Shown here: one piece after another, positions 8,478 through 19,426 of the stretch
How positions within the stretch are numbered: position 1 is the first letter of the stretch
Layout of the letters: every line of letters starts with the position of its first letter
Assembly: GCF_902170305.1 (NCBI RefSeq)
Contig: NZ_CABHWW010000023.1
Coordinates: 241,225 to 305,224 of the forward strand
Origin: Yersinia alsatica
Lineage (GTDB): Bacteria; Pseudomonadota; Gammaproteobacteria; Enterobacterales; Enterobacteriaceae
DNA: 64,000 nucleotides
Direction of reading: 5' to 3'
Position numbers and translations under genes: made by a program
Notes under the pieces: model-generated
Told to the model about the DNA's origin: nothing
The model's database searches: none
What the model saw: the letters and a program-made list of their open reading frames with translations, nothing else

Positions 8478-11400
8478 ATGACGACTTATAAAGCGGTGGC
8501 AGAATCGAACAACTTTATTGTGTTAGATAAATACACCAAAGACTGGAAAGTTGCAGAAAACTTTCAAAGCGAAGGTGATTTAGAACGTGAGCTGATTCAG
8601 GACCTAAGCAACCAGGGCTATGAGTATTTATCGGCACTAACCACGCCCGATGCCATGCTGGCGAATGTGCGCAAGCAGCTACAAGCCCTTAATAAGGTCG
8701 AATTTACCGATGCCGAGTGGGCTCGCTTTTGCGAGCAATACCTGAACACACCAAGCGACAATATTCTTGATAAAACTCGCAAAGTGCACAGTGACTATAT
8801 TTTCGATTTTGTCTTTGATGATGGCCATATAGAAAACATCTACCTGTTTGATAAGAAGACCATTGCTCGTAACAAAGTGCAGGTCATTAAGCAGTTTGAG
8901 CAAACGGGAAGCCATGCCAACCGTTACGATGTGACGATTTTGGTCAATGGTTTGCCTTTGGTGCAAATTGAACTGAAAAAGCGTGGTGTGGCAATCCGCG
9001 AGGCGTTCAACCAAATACATCGCTACAGCAAAGAAAGCTTTAATGCAGAGAACTCGTTGTACAAGTTCTTGCAGCTGTTTGTGATCTCTAATGGCACCGA
9101 CACGCGCTATTTTGCCAATACCACGAAGCGAGACAAAAACAGCTTCGACTTCACGATGAACTGGGCAAAATCTGACAATACACTGATCAAGGATTTAAAA
9201 GACTTTACCGCCACTTTTTTCCAGAAAGAGACCTTGCTTGAAGTGATCTTGCGTTACTCGGTATTTGACGTCAGCAATACCTTACTTGTAATGCGCCCCT
9301 ACCAGATTGCGGCCACTGAGCGCATTTTATGGAAGATAAAGAGCGCGTTTAATGCTAAGAATTGGAGCAACACCGAAAGCGGCGGGTACATTTGGCACAC
9401 TACCGGTTCAGGAAAAACACTCACTAGCTTTAAAGCGGCACGTTTGGCCACCGATTTAGACTGTATCGATAAAGTCTTTTTTGTGGTGGACCGAAAAGAC
9501 CTCGACTATCAGACCATGAAAGAGTATCAGCGGTTCTCGCCTGATAGTGTGAACGGTTCAGACAGTACCGCAGGGCTAAAAAGCAACTTGGATAAAGACG
9601 ATAACAAGATTGTTGTTACCACCATCCAAAAGCTCAACAACTTAATCAAAAGTGAAAGCGATTTAGCGATCTACAACAAGCAAGTTGTGTTTATTTTTGA
9701 TGAGTGTCATCGAAGCCAGTTTGGTGAAGCGCAGAAAAACCTGAAGAAGAAATTCAAAAAGTACTACCAGTTTGGCTTTACCGGTACGCCAATTTTCCCT
9801 GAAAACGCCTTGGGTGCTGAAACCACGGGCAGCGTGTTTGGCCAGCAGTTGCACACGTATGTGATTACTGATGCCATTCGTGATGAAAAAGTACTCAAGT
9901 TCAAAGTGGACTATAACGACGTTCGTCCGCAATTTAAGAGCATTGAGACTGAGCAGGATGATAAGAAGCTTAGTGCGGCGGAGAACAAGAAAGCGTTCTT
10001 ACATCCAATGCGCATTCGTGAAATCTCGCAGTATATTCTGAACCATTTCAACCAGAAAACGCATCGAGCCTATTCTGGTGCCAAAGGGTTTAACGCCATG
10101 TTTGCGGTCAGTAGTGTTGATGCTGCGAAAGCGTACTATGAAACCTTTAAAACATTGCAGGCCGAGGCCGAAAATGGACCTACAAGTAAACCTCTGCGTA
10201 TTGCGACTATCTTCTCATTTGCAGCCAATGAAGAGCAGGACGCCATTGGTGATATTTTAGATGAGAGCTTTGAAGTTAGCGCGATGAACAGCAGCGCTAA
10301 AGAGTTTTTGAGCGCCGCGATTAACGATTACAACGCCATGTTTAAATCTAACTATGGCGTGGACAGTAATGGTTTTCAGAACTACTACCGTGACCTTGCC
10401 CAGCGCGTGAAGAATCAAGAAATTGATCTGCTTATCGTGGTCGGTATGTTTTTAACGGGCTTTGATGCGCCTACGCTCAATACCTTGTTTGTTGACAAGA
10501 ATTTGCGCTATCACGGCTTGATGCAGGCGTTTTCTCGCACCAATCGCATTTATGATGCAACGAAGACCTTTGGCAATATTGTTACCTTCCGGGACTTGGA
10601 ACAGGCAACCATTGACGCCATCACCTTGTTTGGTGACAAAAACACCAAAAACGTGGTGTTGGAGAAGAGCTACAAAGAATACATGGAAGGCTTTAACGAT
10701 ATTGCTACTGGCCAAGCGCGTCGAGGTTTTGTTGATATCGTAAAAGAGCTGCAAGAACGCTTTCCAAACCCAGAAAATATTGAAAAAGAACAAGATAAAA
10801 AAGAGTTTGCCAAGCTCTTTGGTGAATACCTCAAAGCAGAAAATATTTTACAAAACTACGATGAGTTTGCTGGATTAAAAGCGCTGCAAAGCTTAGATAC
10901 CAGTGATGAACAAGCTGTTGAAGAGTTCAAGTCAAAGTACTATCTAGACGATGCTGACATCGAGGCAATGCAAACCATCGATATGCCAAGCGAACGTGCT
11001 ATCCAAGATTATCGCTCTACTTACAACGATACCCGTGACTGGTTGCGACGCGATAAAGAAGGTCAGGACAAAGATAAGTCAACGGTAGACTGGGACGATG
11101 TGGTCTTTGAAATTGATTTGCTTAAATCTCAGGAAATAAACCTCGATTACATTCTTGAGCTTATTTTTGATCACAATAAGAAGAACAAGAGCAAAGAAGG
11201 CTTGATTGAAGAAGTTCGTCGTATGATCCGCGGTAGCCTTGGCAATAGAGCGAAAGAGAGCTTGGTGGTTGATTTTATTAACCAGACAAACCTAGATGAG
11301 ATCAATGACAAGGCCAGCATTATCGACGCTTTCTTCAAATTCGCCCAGGCGGAGCAGAAGCGCGAAGCCGATGCCATTATTGCCTCTGAAAAGCTCAATA

Positions 11401-11591
11401 TCGATGCTGCCAAACGTTATATTGCGTCATCACTCAAACGTGAGTACGCCTCTGAAAATGGCACTGCACTTAATGAGGCGCTGCCCAAACTTAGCCCATT
11501 GAACCCACAGTACCGAACCCAGAAGCAAACGGTGTTTCAGAAAATTGCCGCTTTTGTTGAAAAATTCAAAGGTGTGGGTGGGCAGATATAA
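8478..11591 (+). CDS. hsdR: Type I restriction endonuclease and translocase subunit
   Basis: HsdR pumps DNA with ATP and cuts it far from the recognition site. The N-terminal nuclease has the E-x-K signature in [12 protein letters not shown] (about residue 160). The superfamily 2 motor shows Walker A TTGSGKT (about 313), the DECH box FIFDECHRS (about 415), and motif [11 protein letters not shown]. The C-terminal third binds the HsdM/HsdS core. The frame opens earlier, but the ATG at 8478 has AAAGGATG upstream and gives the usual N-terminus (1037 aa). A gap of about 100 bases separates it from the SIR2 gene. Confidence 0.94.
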   Translation: MTTYKAVAESNNFIVLDKYTKDWKVAENFQSEGDLERELIQDLSNQGYEYLSALTTPDAMLANVRKQLQALNKVEFTDAEWARFCEQYLNTPSDNILDKTRKVHSDYIFDFVFDDGHIENIYLFDKKTIARNKVQVIKQFEQTGSHANRYDVTILVNGLPLVQIELKKRGVAIREAFNQIHRYSKESFNAENSLYKFLQLFVISNGTDTRYFANTTKRDKNSFDFTMNWAKSDNTLIKDLKDFTATFFQKETLLEVILRYSVFDVSNTLLVMRPYQIAATERILWKIKSAFNAKNWSNTESGGYIWHTTGSGKTLTSFKAARLATDLDCIDKVFFVVDRKDLDYQTMKEYQRFSPDSVNGSDSTAGLKSNLDKDDNKIVVTTIQKLNNLIKSESDLAIYNKQVVFIFDECHRSQFGEAQKNLKKKFKKYYQFGFTGTPIFPENALGAETTGSVFGQQLHTYVITDAIRDEKVLKFKVDYNDVRPQFKSIETEQDDKKLSAAENKKAFLHPMRIREISQYILNHFNQKTHRAYSGAKGFNAMFAVSSVDAAKAYYETFKTLQAEAENGPTSKPLRIATIFSFAANEEQDAIGDILDESFEVSAMNSSAKEFLSAAINDYNAMFKSNYGVDSNGFQNYYRDLAQRVKNQEIDLLIVVGMFLTGFDAPTLNTLFVDKNLRYHGLMQAFSRTNRIYDATKTFGNIVTFRDLEQATIDAITLFGDKNTKNVVLEKSYKEYMEGFNDIATGQARRGFVDIVKELQERFPNPENIEKEQDKKEFAKLFGEYLKAENILQNYDEFAGLKALQSLDTSDEQAVEEFKSKYYLDDADIEAMQTIDMPSERAIQDYRSTYNDTRDWLRRDKEGQDKDKSTVDWDDVVFEIDLLKSQEINLDYILELIFDHNKKNKSKEGLIEEVRRMIRGSLGNRAKESLVVDFINQTNLDEINDKASIIDAFFKFAQAEQKREADAIIASEKLNIDAAKRYIASSLKREYASENGTALNEALPKLSPLNPQYRTQKQTVFQKIAAFVEKFKGVGGQI

Positions 11592-11693
11592 GTGTTATTA
11601 CGTGCTGTTCAGGAACGAAGTCAAATAGCGCAAGCGTCTGAAATTTATTGATTTCTAGGCTGGTTATCTTTTACGTGGAAGGTGAATTAAAAA

Positions 11694-12953
11694 ATGGAAA
11701 ATGAAAACATAGTAAGGTTTTTGTCATCAGACATAAAAAGGAACTCCGCGTCTTCGAAGAGAGAGCCAATCGAAATTGATCTTTCTAATGATGACTTAGA
11801 TGACGAGCTGGCCACATTTTTTCGTTTTATCAATAAAGTTTTGGATACTGATAACTTAGTCATACTGGCTGGTTCAGGCACGTCTTTAACATTTAATACG
11901 CTTTCTCAGCAGAACAAAGCGCCTATCGCTCCAAGTATGTGGCACCTTTGGGACTATTGTAAAAAAGCAGATGAGAATCTTTTCCAATTGGTTTTGAAGG
12001 CAACAAATTATGATGCCCTTCAAAAACATCGTGAAGCAAACGGTGATGCAAAGCCAGACATTGAACTATTATTGTCTCTTTGCGATTCTTCTTTAGCCGT
12101 TGGGAACCTTTCAAATCAAAGAACTAATCAAGTAAGTAAGTTCCTTGAGCAAGCCAAAAACATAATTTTAGCTAAAACTACCTTTACTGAATCGATCCCT
12201 GAATCAGACTGGGTTAGTCATGATAAATTTATGCGTGCAGTAGGTAGAAGGAGTGCTCAGCAACAACGACTTAAACTTTTCACGACTAATTATGACTTGG
12301 CTTTTGAGCACGCTGCATCAAATACTGGTTTTGTTGTTATTGATGGTTTTGAGTTTTCTAACCCCTCTTTTTTTAATCCTATGTGGTTCAAGTATGACAT
12401 AGTGAACCGTGGGCACTCCAAGAGCAGTGAAGGCGCATACATATCCAATGTGGTTCAGCTATACAAGATGCATGGCTCTGTGGACTGGAGAAAATTTAAC
12501 GGCAGAGTTAGAAAGCTAGGTGCTGATAGCAAAATTGGTGAACCTGTTTTTATCTATCCAAGCAGTAGCAAGTATCAGACATCTTATGATTCTCCTTACT
12601 TAGATATGATGACTTCTTTTTTGGAAGTAGTTAAACAACCAAAAACGGCTGTATTGTGTCTAGGTTTTGGTTTTAATGATAAGCATATAAATAATGCGCT
12701 AACTATGGCGCTTAGGACTAATCCTGAGTTTATGCTGATGGTTGCAACGAAAGACCCATTCAGTGTAACGGGTTCATTTAATAATGAGATTAGGAATCTG
12801 CTAATGGCAGCTATTGACCATGGGGATGGCAGAATCGCGATAATGGATTCAACGTTTAAACAGTTTTCTAGTCTACTACCTGAACGAAGATCAACAACTC
12901 CCGAGGATGAACTCTTCAAAGCATTTGAGAAAATCACAGCGAGTATTAAATAA
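11694..12953 (+). CDS. SIR2-domain NADase of a SIR2-HerA defence pair
   Basis: SIR2 defence proteins hydrolyse NAD+ when phage is sensed and halt the infected cell. Visible motifs: the nucleotide-binding start LVILAGSGTS (about residues 52-61), FTTNYDLAFEHA (about 197) with the catalytic-site Asn, and KMHGSVDW (about 258) with the His. The C-terminal part of the domain reads VLCLGFGFNDKHI. The gene is followed 12 bases later by a HerA-type ATPase. SIR2 next to HerA is a known phage-defence system in which both proteins form a large complex. Function by family and pairing; strong. Confidence 0.88.
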   Translation: MENENIVRFLSSDIKRNSASSKREPIEIDLSNDDLDDELATFFRFINKVLDTDNLVILAGSGTSLTFNTLSQQNKAPIAPSMWHLWDYCKKADENLFQLVLKATNYDALQKHREANGDAKPDIELLLSLCDSSLAVGNLSNQRTNQVSKFLEQAKNIILAKTTFTESIPESDWVSHDKFMRAVGRRSAQQQRLKLFTTNYDLAFEHAASNTGFVVIDGFEFSNPSFFNPMWFKYDIVNRGHSKSSEGAYISNVVQLYKMHGSVDWRKFNGRVRKLGADSKIGEPVFIYPSSSKYQTSYDSPYLDMMTSFLEVVKQPKTAVLCLGFGFNDKHINNALTMALRTNPEFMLMVATKDPFSVTGSFNNEIRNLLMAAIDHGDGRIAIMDSTFKQFSSLLPERRSTTPEDELFKAFEKITASIK

Positions 12954-12965
12954 GGGAGACTATTC

Positions 12966-14705
12966 ATGGAGCGGAAAAACTGGTTTTCCCCGTACGATCC
13001 AACAAGACGGATTGGTAGCGTCATAAGCGTATCTGCAACCGAGCTTATCATTAACTTATCTAAAGCGGGATCTGGTGAGCCCAGTTGGTCATTCGGAAAT
13101 CGAATAGCCGCTGGAGAAGTAAATGAATTTGTATTCATCGACATAGGTGAAACAGCGATACTTGGGCGCTTAGTGAAAGTGTGGATTGAGGGGGGAGAGA
13201 GATTAAGTGTTGACGGTTTGGCTGATAAACCATCCGAAAATCATCCAATTGGACTTGTTCAATTATTGGTGAGTTTGAACCCAGCTAATGGTCGTAACTA
13301 CAAAGGAATTAAGCAGCATCCGAGATTAGGTAGCCAAATATATTCAGCTCACCCGTATCTGGTATCAATAATCGCTGAAGGTAAACAAGATGAAGAGCCT
13401 GGCCAAATTCATTTACCGTTAGCCTCACTTCCGCATGATGAATCCGTAACTGTTCACGTTACCCCAGAAAAATTATTTTCACGCCATTGCGCTATTTTAG
13501 GAGCAACAGGTGGCGGGAAAAGTTACTCGATGACAAACATCATAGAGCAAGTGATTAAGGCTGGAGGCAAAGCAATTATTATTGACCCGACGGGGGAATA
13601 TGAGTCACTTGGCTGTGACAGTTACTATGTTGGGAATCATGCAAAAGCAACTCCATTGAATCAGTTAACTTTTCCACATTGGCAGTTTACAGACTCAGAT
13701 ATTAGAGCCTTTTTAAGGCCTTCAGCACAAAGCCAAGCGCCTAAACTGGAGGCTGCTATCGAGAGTCAGAAAATAGTTTGGCAATTTTGGCAGCAACAAA
13801 ATCATGGCCTTGATATCAATGCAAATTATCTTTTGAACAAATCTGGCCAAGCAAAGGCTCCTTACGAAGCTGCTCTATTGTCTATGAATAGCTCTATCCA
13901 GACAGCTCCATGGATGTTTAAATACATTGCTGACCAGATTGTAAACGAATGTGTGTGGCCAAATGGCGGTAATGCTAATAATCCTAACCCCACTATTTGG
14001 GGCGGTAGAGCTGATAATGATGTTGGCCACTGTTTAAACCTGATAGCTCGGATTAAAGCCTATTCAAACAACCCAAATTTAAAATGGATGATTGACCCGG
14101 ATGATAAATTAAAGACATTACCTAATCTTATTGATGATTTCTGTTCGCCAATAAGTAGCAATAATGTGCTGAGATTAGATCTTTCTGAAGTTCCATTTGA
14201 AGCAAACTCAAGAGAAATACTTGTTAATGCCATTGGTAGAAAGTTGTTATCTGTAGCCAGGCAAGGTGCAATAAATCATGGTGCACCTCTATTAGTATTT
14301 ATTGATGAAGCTCATCAATTTCTCAATAAGCGAATTGGTGAAGAAACGAACAGGTTTGAGTTGGATGCCTTTGGGAATATTGCTAAAGAAGGTAGAAAGT
14401 ATGGTTTAAATACCATCATTGCTACTCAGCGACCACGTGACATTCCTGAAGATGTTTTAAGTCAGATTGGTACACTTATTGTGCATAGGTTGACCAATCA
14501 GCTGGACCAAGAAATTGTAAAAAAGGCTGTTGGCGCTATTGATCAACGTTCAGCATCTTTTCTCCCTGTCTTGGGTCAAGGAGAAGCGTTGTTGTTAGGA
14601 GTCGATTTCCCATTTCCTATGACTGTGAAAATGAAACGTCCTGCAAATGCGCCAACTTCGAAAAGCGCTGGCTTTTCTAAAAGTTGGAAACCTTTGCAAA
14701 ATTAG
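12966..14705 (+). CDS. herA: HerA-type DNA translocase ATPase of the SIR2-HerA pair
   Basis: HerA/DUF87 ATPases form hexameric rings on DNA ends. The N-terminal HAS-barrel (about 1-130) is followed by Walker A GATGGGKSYSMTN (about residue 179), Walker B LLVFIDEAHQF (about 443), and the sensor region IIATQRPRDIPEDVLSQIGT. Length 579 aa is normal. It is co-transcribed with the SIR2 gene and is the last gene of the island before the transfer region. In this system the ATPase partner is needed for protection; the substrate sensed is not known. Confidence 0.9.
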   Translation: MERKNWFSPYDPTRRIGSVISVSATELIINLSKAGSGEPSWSFGNRIAAGEVNEFVFIDIGETAILGRLVKVWIEGGERLSVDGLADKPSENHPIGLVQLLVSLNPANGRNYKGIKQHPRLGSQIYSAHPYLVSIIAEGKQDEEPGQIHLPLASLPHDESVTVHVTPEKLFSRHCAILGATGGGKSYSMTNIIEQVIKAGGKAIIIDPTGEYESLGCDSYYVGNHAKATPLNQLTFPHWQFTDSDIRAFLRPSAQSQAPKLEAAIESQKIVWQFWQQQNHGLDINANYLLNKSGQAKAPYEAALLSMNSSIQTAPWMFKYIADQIVNECVWPNGGNANNPNPTIWGGRADNDVGHCLNLIARIKAYSNNPNLKWMIDPDDKLKTLPNLIDDFCSPISSNNVLRLDLSEVPFEANSREILVNAIGRKLLSVARQGAINHGAPLLVFIDEAHQFLNKRIGEETNRFELDAFGNIAKEGRKYGLNTIIATQRPRDIPEDVLSQIGTLIVHRLTNQLDQEIVKKAVGAIDQRSASFLPVLGQGEALLLGVDFPFPMTVKMKRPANAPTSKSAGFSKSWKPLQN

Positions 14706-14718
14706 TTTCAATTAAGAC

Positions 14719-14764
14719 AAAACTGCTTCGCCACTTCCTAGTCAAATAGGTGCGGTTCTTTTAC
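14719..14764 (+). terminator. Probable terminator between the defence island and traI
   Basis: AACTGC near 14719 pairs with GCGGTT near 14751, with an inner CCTA/TAGG stem, followed by CTTTT. This would separate island transcripts from the transfer operon. The stem has interruptions. Confidence 0.45.
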
Positions 14765-14771
14765 ATCTAAT

Positions 14772-14822
14772 TCACCGCCGGTGAGTTTATGAACCTTCAC
14801 ACTATCGTGTCGGAGGTTCACT
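14772..14822 (+). promoter_or_regulatory. Two-hairpin leader before traI
   Basis: Hairpin I: TCACC 14772-14776 with GGTGA 14780-14784. Hairpin II: TGAACCT 14790-14796 with AGGTTCA 14814-14820, perfect over 7 bp, with an inner ACAC/GTGT stem. The second arm contains the Shine-Dalgarno, so translation of traI would be blocked when it folds. The same layout recurs before twelve other genes in the window. Confidence 0.6.
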
Positions 14823-16973
14823 ATGTTCAAAAACCTATTTTTTCAAGCCAAAGCATTACCAGAGCTGTCATCTCAACTCGATGCAGACATTCCGCGCTAT
14901 CCGCCATTTCTAAAGGGGTTGCCAGCAGCGTCACCCGAGGATTTGCAGTCCACACAAGACGAGCTAATTGCCAAACTGCGCCAAGTACTTGGCTTTAACC
15001 TGCGTGATTTTCAAAGGCTAATTCAGCCCTGCATTGATCATCTGGCGTCCTATGTTCACTTGCTGCCAGCTTCTGAGCATCATCATCACAGTGGTGCTGG
15101 TGGTTTATTACGTCATTCGTTGGAAGTTGCTTTCTGGGCGGCACAAGCAGCTGAAGGGATCATCTTTGTTGCCAGTGGCACCCCGGTTGAGAAAAAAGAG
15201 CTAGAGCCAAGGTGGCGTGTTGCGGCGGCTCTTGGCGGTTTGTTCCATGATATTGGTAAGCCAGTTTCAGACTTGTCCATTACAGACGAAGATGGACGCT
15301 ATCAGTGGAACCCTTTTTTAGAAACATTATCTCAGTGGACCACTAATAACAGCATTGAACGCTATTTCATTCGCTGGCGCGACGGACGGTGCAAGCGGCA
15401 CGAGCAATTTTCAATTCTGGTATTAAACCGGGTGATGACACCTGAGTTGCTCGCCTGGTTAACCCAGCCGGGCCCTGAGATTTTGCAAGCTATGCTGGAG
15501 GCAATTGGCAATACCGATCCCGAGCATGTCCTGTCTAAATTGGTTATTGAAGCTGACCAAACCAGCGTCCAGCGAGACCTTAAAGCTCAACGAATTTCCG
15601 TTGACGACAATGCCCTTGGTGTCCCAGTCGAACGCTATCTACTTGATGCCATGAGGCGATTACTTGCCAGTTCCCAATGGTTAGTCAATCAGCGAGACGC
15701 CAGAGTTTGGGTACGAAAATTGAATCAATCAACCAATCTTTACCTGGTCTGGAAAAGCGCGGCTAAGGACATCATTGAGCTGTTGGCCAAAGACAAGATA
15801 CCGGGCATCCCAAGAGATCCCGATACCCTTGCGGACATCCTTATTGAGCGAGGATTGGCCACTAAATCCGCCTCAAATGAGCGATACGAAAGCCTTGCCC
15901 CTGAAGTGCTGATCAAAGACGACAAGCCAATCTGGCTACCCATGCTGCATATATCTGAGGCCGATTTATTGTTCAGCTCGAATGTACCAAGTAGCGTGAG
16001 ACTGTTTAGCAAATCTGAGTGGGAAGCAACACAGCAAACACAAGCAGAGTCACAGAGTCGCTCCAGTGAGCATTCAGACTTGCCTGAAGCGTCATCATCA
16101 ATCGAACACGGCAATTCGTCTGAGTCGCCATCGACAAACTCGTCCGAACAAGATGATGAACTTCGTCTTGCCAGTGATGTTAATAACCCCCAGGCAAATG
16201 AAAATGCTCCAGATGATGGATGTGAAAAGCCTAACAACTCATATGATGGCGCTATCTCAAATAACGTAAACCAGCACGATGCAGAAGCATTGAATCTCCC
16301 TGAATCTTTGGCGTGGCTCCCAGAGGCCAGCAGTGCGTTGGTTATGGTTGGTGAACAGATACTGATCCGCTATCCCGATGCCGTAAGACATTGGTGTGCT
16401 CCCCGAAAACTGCTTGCTGAACTCAGTCGATTAGATTGGCTTGAATTAGATCCCGCAAACCCGACACGTAAGGCCAGAACTATTACTACGAATGATGGCG
16501 TTCAGGAGCAAGGGTTGCTGCTGAAAGTATCTATTTCTAAAGGGCTTACTGCACTGATTGACCTTCCCAAACAAGACGCAGAATCAGTGACAGCAATTCA
16601 GAACGAAGAGGCTTCACCGCGACCGAGTCGAACTAAGACAACCAATGCCCAAGCAAAAGAACCTGCCACAAGAGCGGAGCGTAAGCAAAAGCCGATTGTG
16701 GCCAATGCGAACTCAAGTACAGACCCCAAACACGTGCAGCGGCAACAGATGGTTAGTTTTGTGAAAGATTTGCCCATCTTACTGACCGATGGCGATTACC
16801 CAGACGTGGATCATAGTGCCGATGGTATTCGCGTCACGATTCAAACCTTACGCCAAGTCGCCAATGAGCATGGTATTCCAGCCGGGCAATTGCTTCGGGG
16901 GATCTCGGCCAGTGACCAATGCCAGTTTGATGAGGGGGAAACGGTTCTGTTTACCGCTCACGCTAAACGTTAA
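14823..16973 (+). CDS. traI: MobH-family conjugative relaxase TraI
   Basis: TraI nicks the transfer origin and pilots the strand into the recipient. It is the MobH type: the N-terminal domain has the histidine cluster EHHHHSGAGGLLRHSLE (about residues 85-101) and an HD signature LFHDIGKPVSD (about 141). A low-complexity Ser/Glu-rich linker (about 400-490) joins a C-terminal domain (about 640-716). Length 716 aa matches the SXT relaxase as I recall it. The start at 14823 is fixed by the AGG ribosome site in the leader hairpin. traD follows 47 bases later. Confidence 0.93.
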   Translation: MFKNLFFQAKALPELSSQLDADIPRYPPFLKGLPAASPEDLQSTQDELIAKLRQVLGFNLRDFQRLIQPCIDHLASYVHLLPASEHHHHSGAGGLLRHSLEVAFWAAQAAEGIIFVASGTPVEKKELEPRWRVAAALGGLFHDIGKPVSDLSITDEDGRYQWNPFLETLSQWTTNNSIERYFIRWRDGRCKRHEQFSILVLNRVMTPELLAWLTQPGPEILQAMLEAIGNTDPEHVLSKLVIEADQTSVQRDLKAQRISVDDNALGVPVERYLLDAMRRLLASSQWLVNQRDARVWVRKLNQSTNLYLVWKSAAKDIIELLAKDKIPGIPRDPDTLADILIERGLATKSASNERYESLAPEVLIKDDKPIWLPMLHISEADLLFSSNVPSSVRLFSKSEWEATQQTQAESQSRSSEHSDLPEASSSIEHGNSSESPSTNSSEQDDELRLASDVNNPQANENAPDDGCEKPNNSYDGAISNNVNQHDAEALNLPESLAWLPEASSALVMVGEQILIRYPDAVRHWCAPRKLLAELSRLDWLELDPANPTRKARTITTNDGVQEQGLLLKVSISKGLTALIDLPKQDAESVTAIQNEEASPRPSRTKTTNAQAKEPATRAERKQKPIVANANSSTDPKHVQRQQMVSFVKDLPILLTDGDYPDVDHSADGIRVTIQTLRQVANEHGIPAGQLLRGISASDQCQFDEGETVLFTAHAKR

Positions 16974-17020
16974 TCCTTTTGAAATTAAGCGATTGCAAAC
17001 GGTTATTTTGGGGAGCATGA

Positions 17021-18856
17021 ATGAAAGAAAACGCATACGAGATGCCCTGGCGCACGAACTATGAAGCCATGGCAGCAGCAGGTTGGCTAGTTGGGGCAAC
17101 TGGGGCAATTGCAGCAGAAATACTTACTGAGTTACCACCTGAGCCATTTTGGTGGATGACAGGGATTTCCTCGGGCATGGCGTTGTATCGCCTGCCTGAG
17201 GCTTACCGTCTTTATAAGTTGCAGAAGGGGCTAAAAGGCAAACCTTTGGCTTTTATGGAGCTGTCGCATTTACAAAAGGTAATGGCAAAACATCCTGATG
17301 AATTGTGGTTAGGCTATGGCTTTGAGTGGGACCAACGTCATGCGCAACGCGCTTATGAAATCCTAAAGCGGGATAAGCAAACCTTGCTTAACCAAGGTCA
17401 CGCCTCTTATCGAAAGAATAGCCAAATGGGTTCGACCTGGATTCATGGTGTTGAGCCCAAAGAAGAAGATGTGTACCAGCCAGTTGGTCACACTGAGGGG
17501 CACACCTTAATTGTCGGCACGACCGGTGCCGGGAAAACCCGATGCTTTGATGCGATGATCACTCAGGCCATTTTGCGTAATGAAGCCGTGATTATTATTG
17601 ACCCTAAGGGAGACAAGGAACTTAAGGATAATGCACAGCGAGCCTGTATTGCCGCCGGTAGTCCTGAGCGCTTTGTGTATTTTCATCCGGGTTTTCCAGA
17701 GCATTCAGTACGTCTAAATCCCCTGAGGAACTTTAACCGGGGTACTGAAATTGCCAGCCGAATTGCGGCATTAATCCCCTCTGAAACCGGTGCTGATCCA
17801 TTTAAAGCCTTTGGCCAAATGGCACTGAATAACATAGTGCAAGGTTTGTTGCTTACGTCACAACGTCCTGATCTGAAAACGTTGAGGCGATTCTTGGAAG
17901 GTGGCCCAGAAGGCTTGGTAGTAAAAGCCGTTACGGCCTGGGGGGAGCAGGTGTATCCGAACTTTAGTGTGGAGATTAAGCGCTTTACCGAAAAGGCCAA
18001 TACCTTGGCTAAACAAGCTATGGCGATGCTGCTATTTTACTACGAACGCATTCAGCCCGTTGCCGCCAATACTGATTTAGAGGGCCTTTTGAGCATGTTT
18101 GAACATGACAGAACCCACTATTCCAAGATGGTGGCCTCATTGATGCCGGTGCTCAATATGCTCACATCAAGTGAACTAGGTCCATTGCTATCACCGCTTG
18201 CAAACGATGTGGATGACAGCCGGCTAATTACGGATTCTGGCCGTATTATCAACAATGCCCAAGTGGCCTATATCGGGTTGGATTCATTGACCGACGCCAT
18301 GGTTGGCAGCGCCATTGGTTCGTTGCTTTTATCCGATCTCACCGCCGTGGCCGGTGACCGCTATAACTATGGTGTTGAAAATCGTCCCGTAAATATTTTC
18401 ATCGATGAGGCTGCTGAAGTCGTCAACGATCCCTTCATTCAACTGCTCAACAAAGGTCGTGGCGCAAAAATGCGTTGTGTGATTGCTACTCAGACCTTTG
18501 CTGACTTTGCAGCTCGAACAGGCAGTGAAGCTAAGGCTCGCCAGGTGTTAGGTAACATCAACAACTTGATAGCCCTTCGGGTGATGGACGCCGAAACGCA
18601 GCAGTATATTACTGACAATCTGCCTAAGACTCGGTTGCAGTACATCATGCAAACTCAAGGTATGTCGTCCAACTCGGACAGCCCCGCGTTGTTTACCGGC
18701 AATCATGGCGAACGCTTGATGGAGGAAGAAGGCGATATGTTTCCACCGCAGTTATTAGGCCAGCTTCCCAACCTGGAGTACATCGCCAAGCTTTCAGGTG
18801 GCCGCGTGATCAAAGGCCGCATTCCTATTTTAACCAGCTCTACACAGGCAGCATAA
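17021..18856 (+). CDS. traD: Type IV coupling protein TraD
   Basis: TraD links the relaxosome to the secretion channel and supplies ATP-driven DNA transport. Two hydrophobic stretches in the first 70 residues anchor it in the inner membrane. Walker A is VGTTGAGKTRCFDAM (about residue 163) and Walker B is VNIFIDEAAEVV (about 458), followed by CVIATQTFADF. Length 611 aa fits the VirD4/TraD group of these ICEs. The start at 17021 follows GGGGAGC. It sits directly between the relaxase and a small accessory gene. Confidence 0.93.
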   Translation: MKENAYEMPWRTNYEAMAAAGWLVGATGAIAAEILTELPPEPFWWMTGISSGMALYRLPEAYRLYKLQKGLKGKPLAFMELSHLQKVMAKHPDELWLGYGFEWDQRHAQRAYEILKRDKQTLLNQGHASYRKNSQMGSTWIHGVEPKEEDVYQPVGHTEGHTLIVGTTGAGKTRCFDAMITQAILRNEAVIIIDPKGDKELKDNAQRACIAAGSPERFVYFHPGFPEHSVRLNPLRNFNRGTEIASRIAALIPSETGADPFKAFGQMALNNIVQGLLLTSQRPDLKTLRRFLEGGPEGLVVKAVTAWGEQVYPNFSVEIKRFTEKANTLAKQAMAMLLFYYERIQPVAANTDLEGLLSMFEHDRTHYSKMVASLMPVLNMLTSSELGPLLSPLANDVDDSRLITDSGRIINNAQVAYIGLDSLTDAMVGSAIGSLLLSDLTAVAGDRYNYGVENRPVNIFIDEAAEVVNDPFIQLLNKGRGAKMRCVIATQTFADFAARTGSEAKARQVLGNINNLIALRVMDAETQQYITDNLPKTRLQYIMQTQGMSSNSDSPALFTGNHGERLMEEEGDMFPPQLLGQLPNLEYIAKLSGGRVIKGRIPILTSSTQAA

Positions 18857-18865
18857 GGAGTCTGT

Positions 18866-19426
18866 ATGCATCATTCTGTCTGTCTGAAAATGACAACACT
18901 TACCAGTAAAGAAATGCTCGCTCAGTGGCAGCAACATAACCCTCAATTCAAGGAAGCCTTAAGACTGCTTGAAACCGACTGGCCTCATGCTTTGGCTTCA
19001 GTGCACTGTTTGGCGGACTATTTAACGGATGCGCTCACTTTAGATGGCCATTCCATCTTTGATTTGTGTCTGTGCAATGGCTTGGGTAGTTATGAAGAAG
19101 TCAGTTGTGATGATGACAGTGTACGACTGTGGCATTTCATTGAGGCACTTACCTGGACTGCCGCCAGTGCTTTAACGGGGATTCGCCTGCGTGATCCTGA
19201 CCATTTCGAGTGGGCTGCCGTAGATGGTGTGTATTTCTACTCCTGGATTCGTAATCGTCCAAATCGGATGGCGTATTTGGCTGAAGGACGCATCGATGTG
19301 CGTTATGTCAGCGGTCATACGACGACAAAGCGGCTTCAACAAGTGATTAAAGCCCGGATTATGACGCCAACCGTTGCAGCCATGCTGGCGCGAGTTGAAG
19401 AGGATGTTTGGCATGAGCAAGCATAA
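18866..19426 (+). CDS. Conserved ICE protein after traD (TraJ position)
   Basis: A soluble 186-aa protein with no membrane segment or signal peptide. It has no motif I can assign. AAGGAG ends 5 bases before the ATG at 18866, only ten bases after the traD stop, and it overlaps the next gene by 14 bases, so it belongs to the traI-traD transcript. In SXT-type elements the gene here is often labelled traJ or left hypothetical. Role in transfer is by position only. Confidence 0.7.
   Translation: MHHSVCLKMTTLTSKEMLAQWQQHNPQFKEALRLLETDWPHALASVHCLADYLTDALTLDGHSIFDLCLCNGLGSYEEVSCDDDSVRLWHFIEALTWTAASALTGIRLRDPDHFEWAAVDGVYFYSWIRNRPNRMAYLAEGRIDVRYVSGHTTTKRLQQVIKARIMTPTVAAMLARVEEDVWHEQA

Noticed and set aside
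15740..16237. Minus-strand frame opposite the traI linker
   Set aside because: Ser/Ala-rich translation that mirrors the low-complexity linker of TraI; no start signal.
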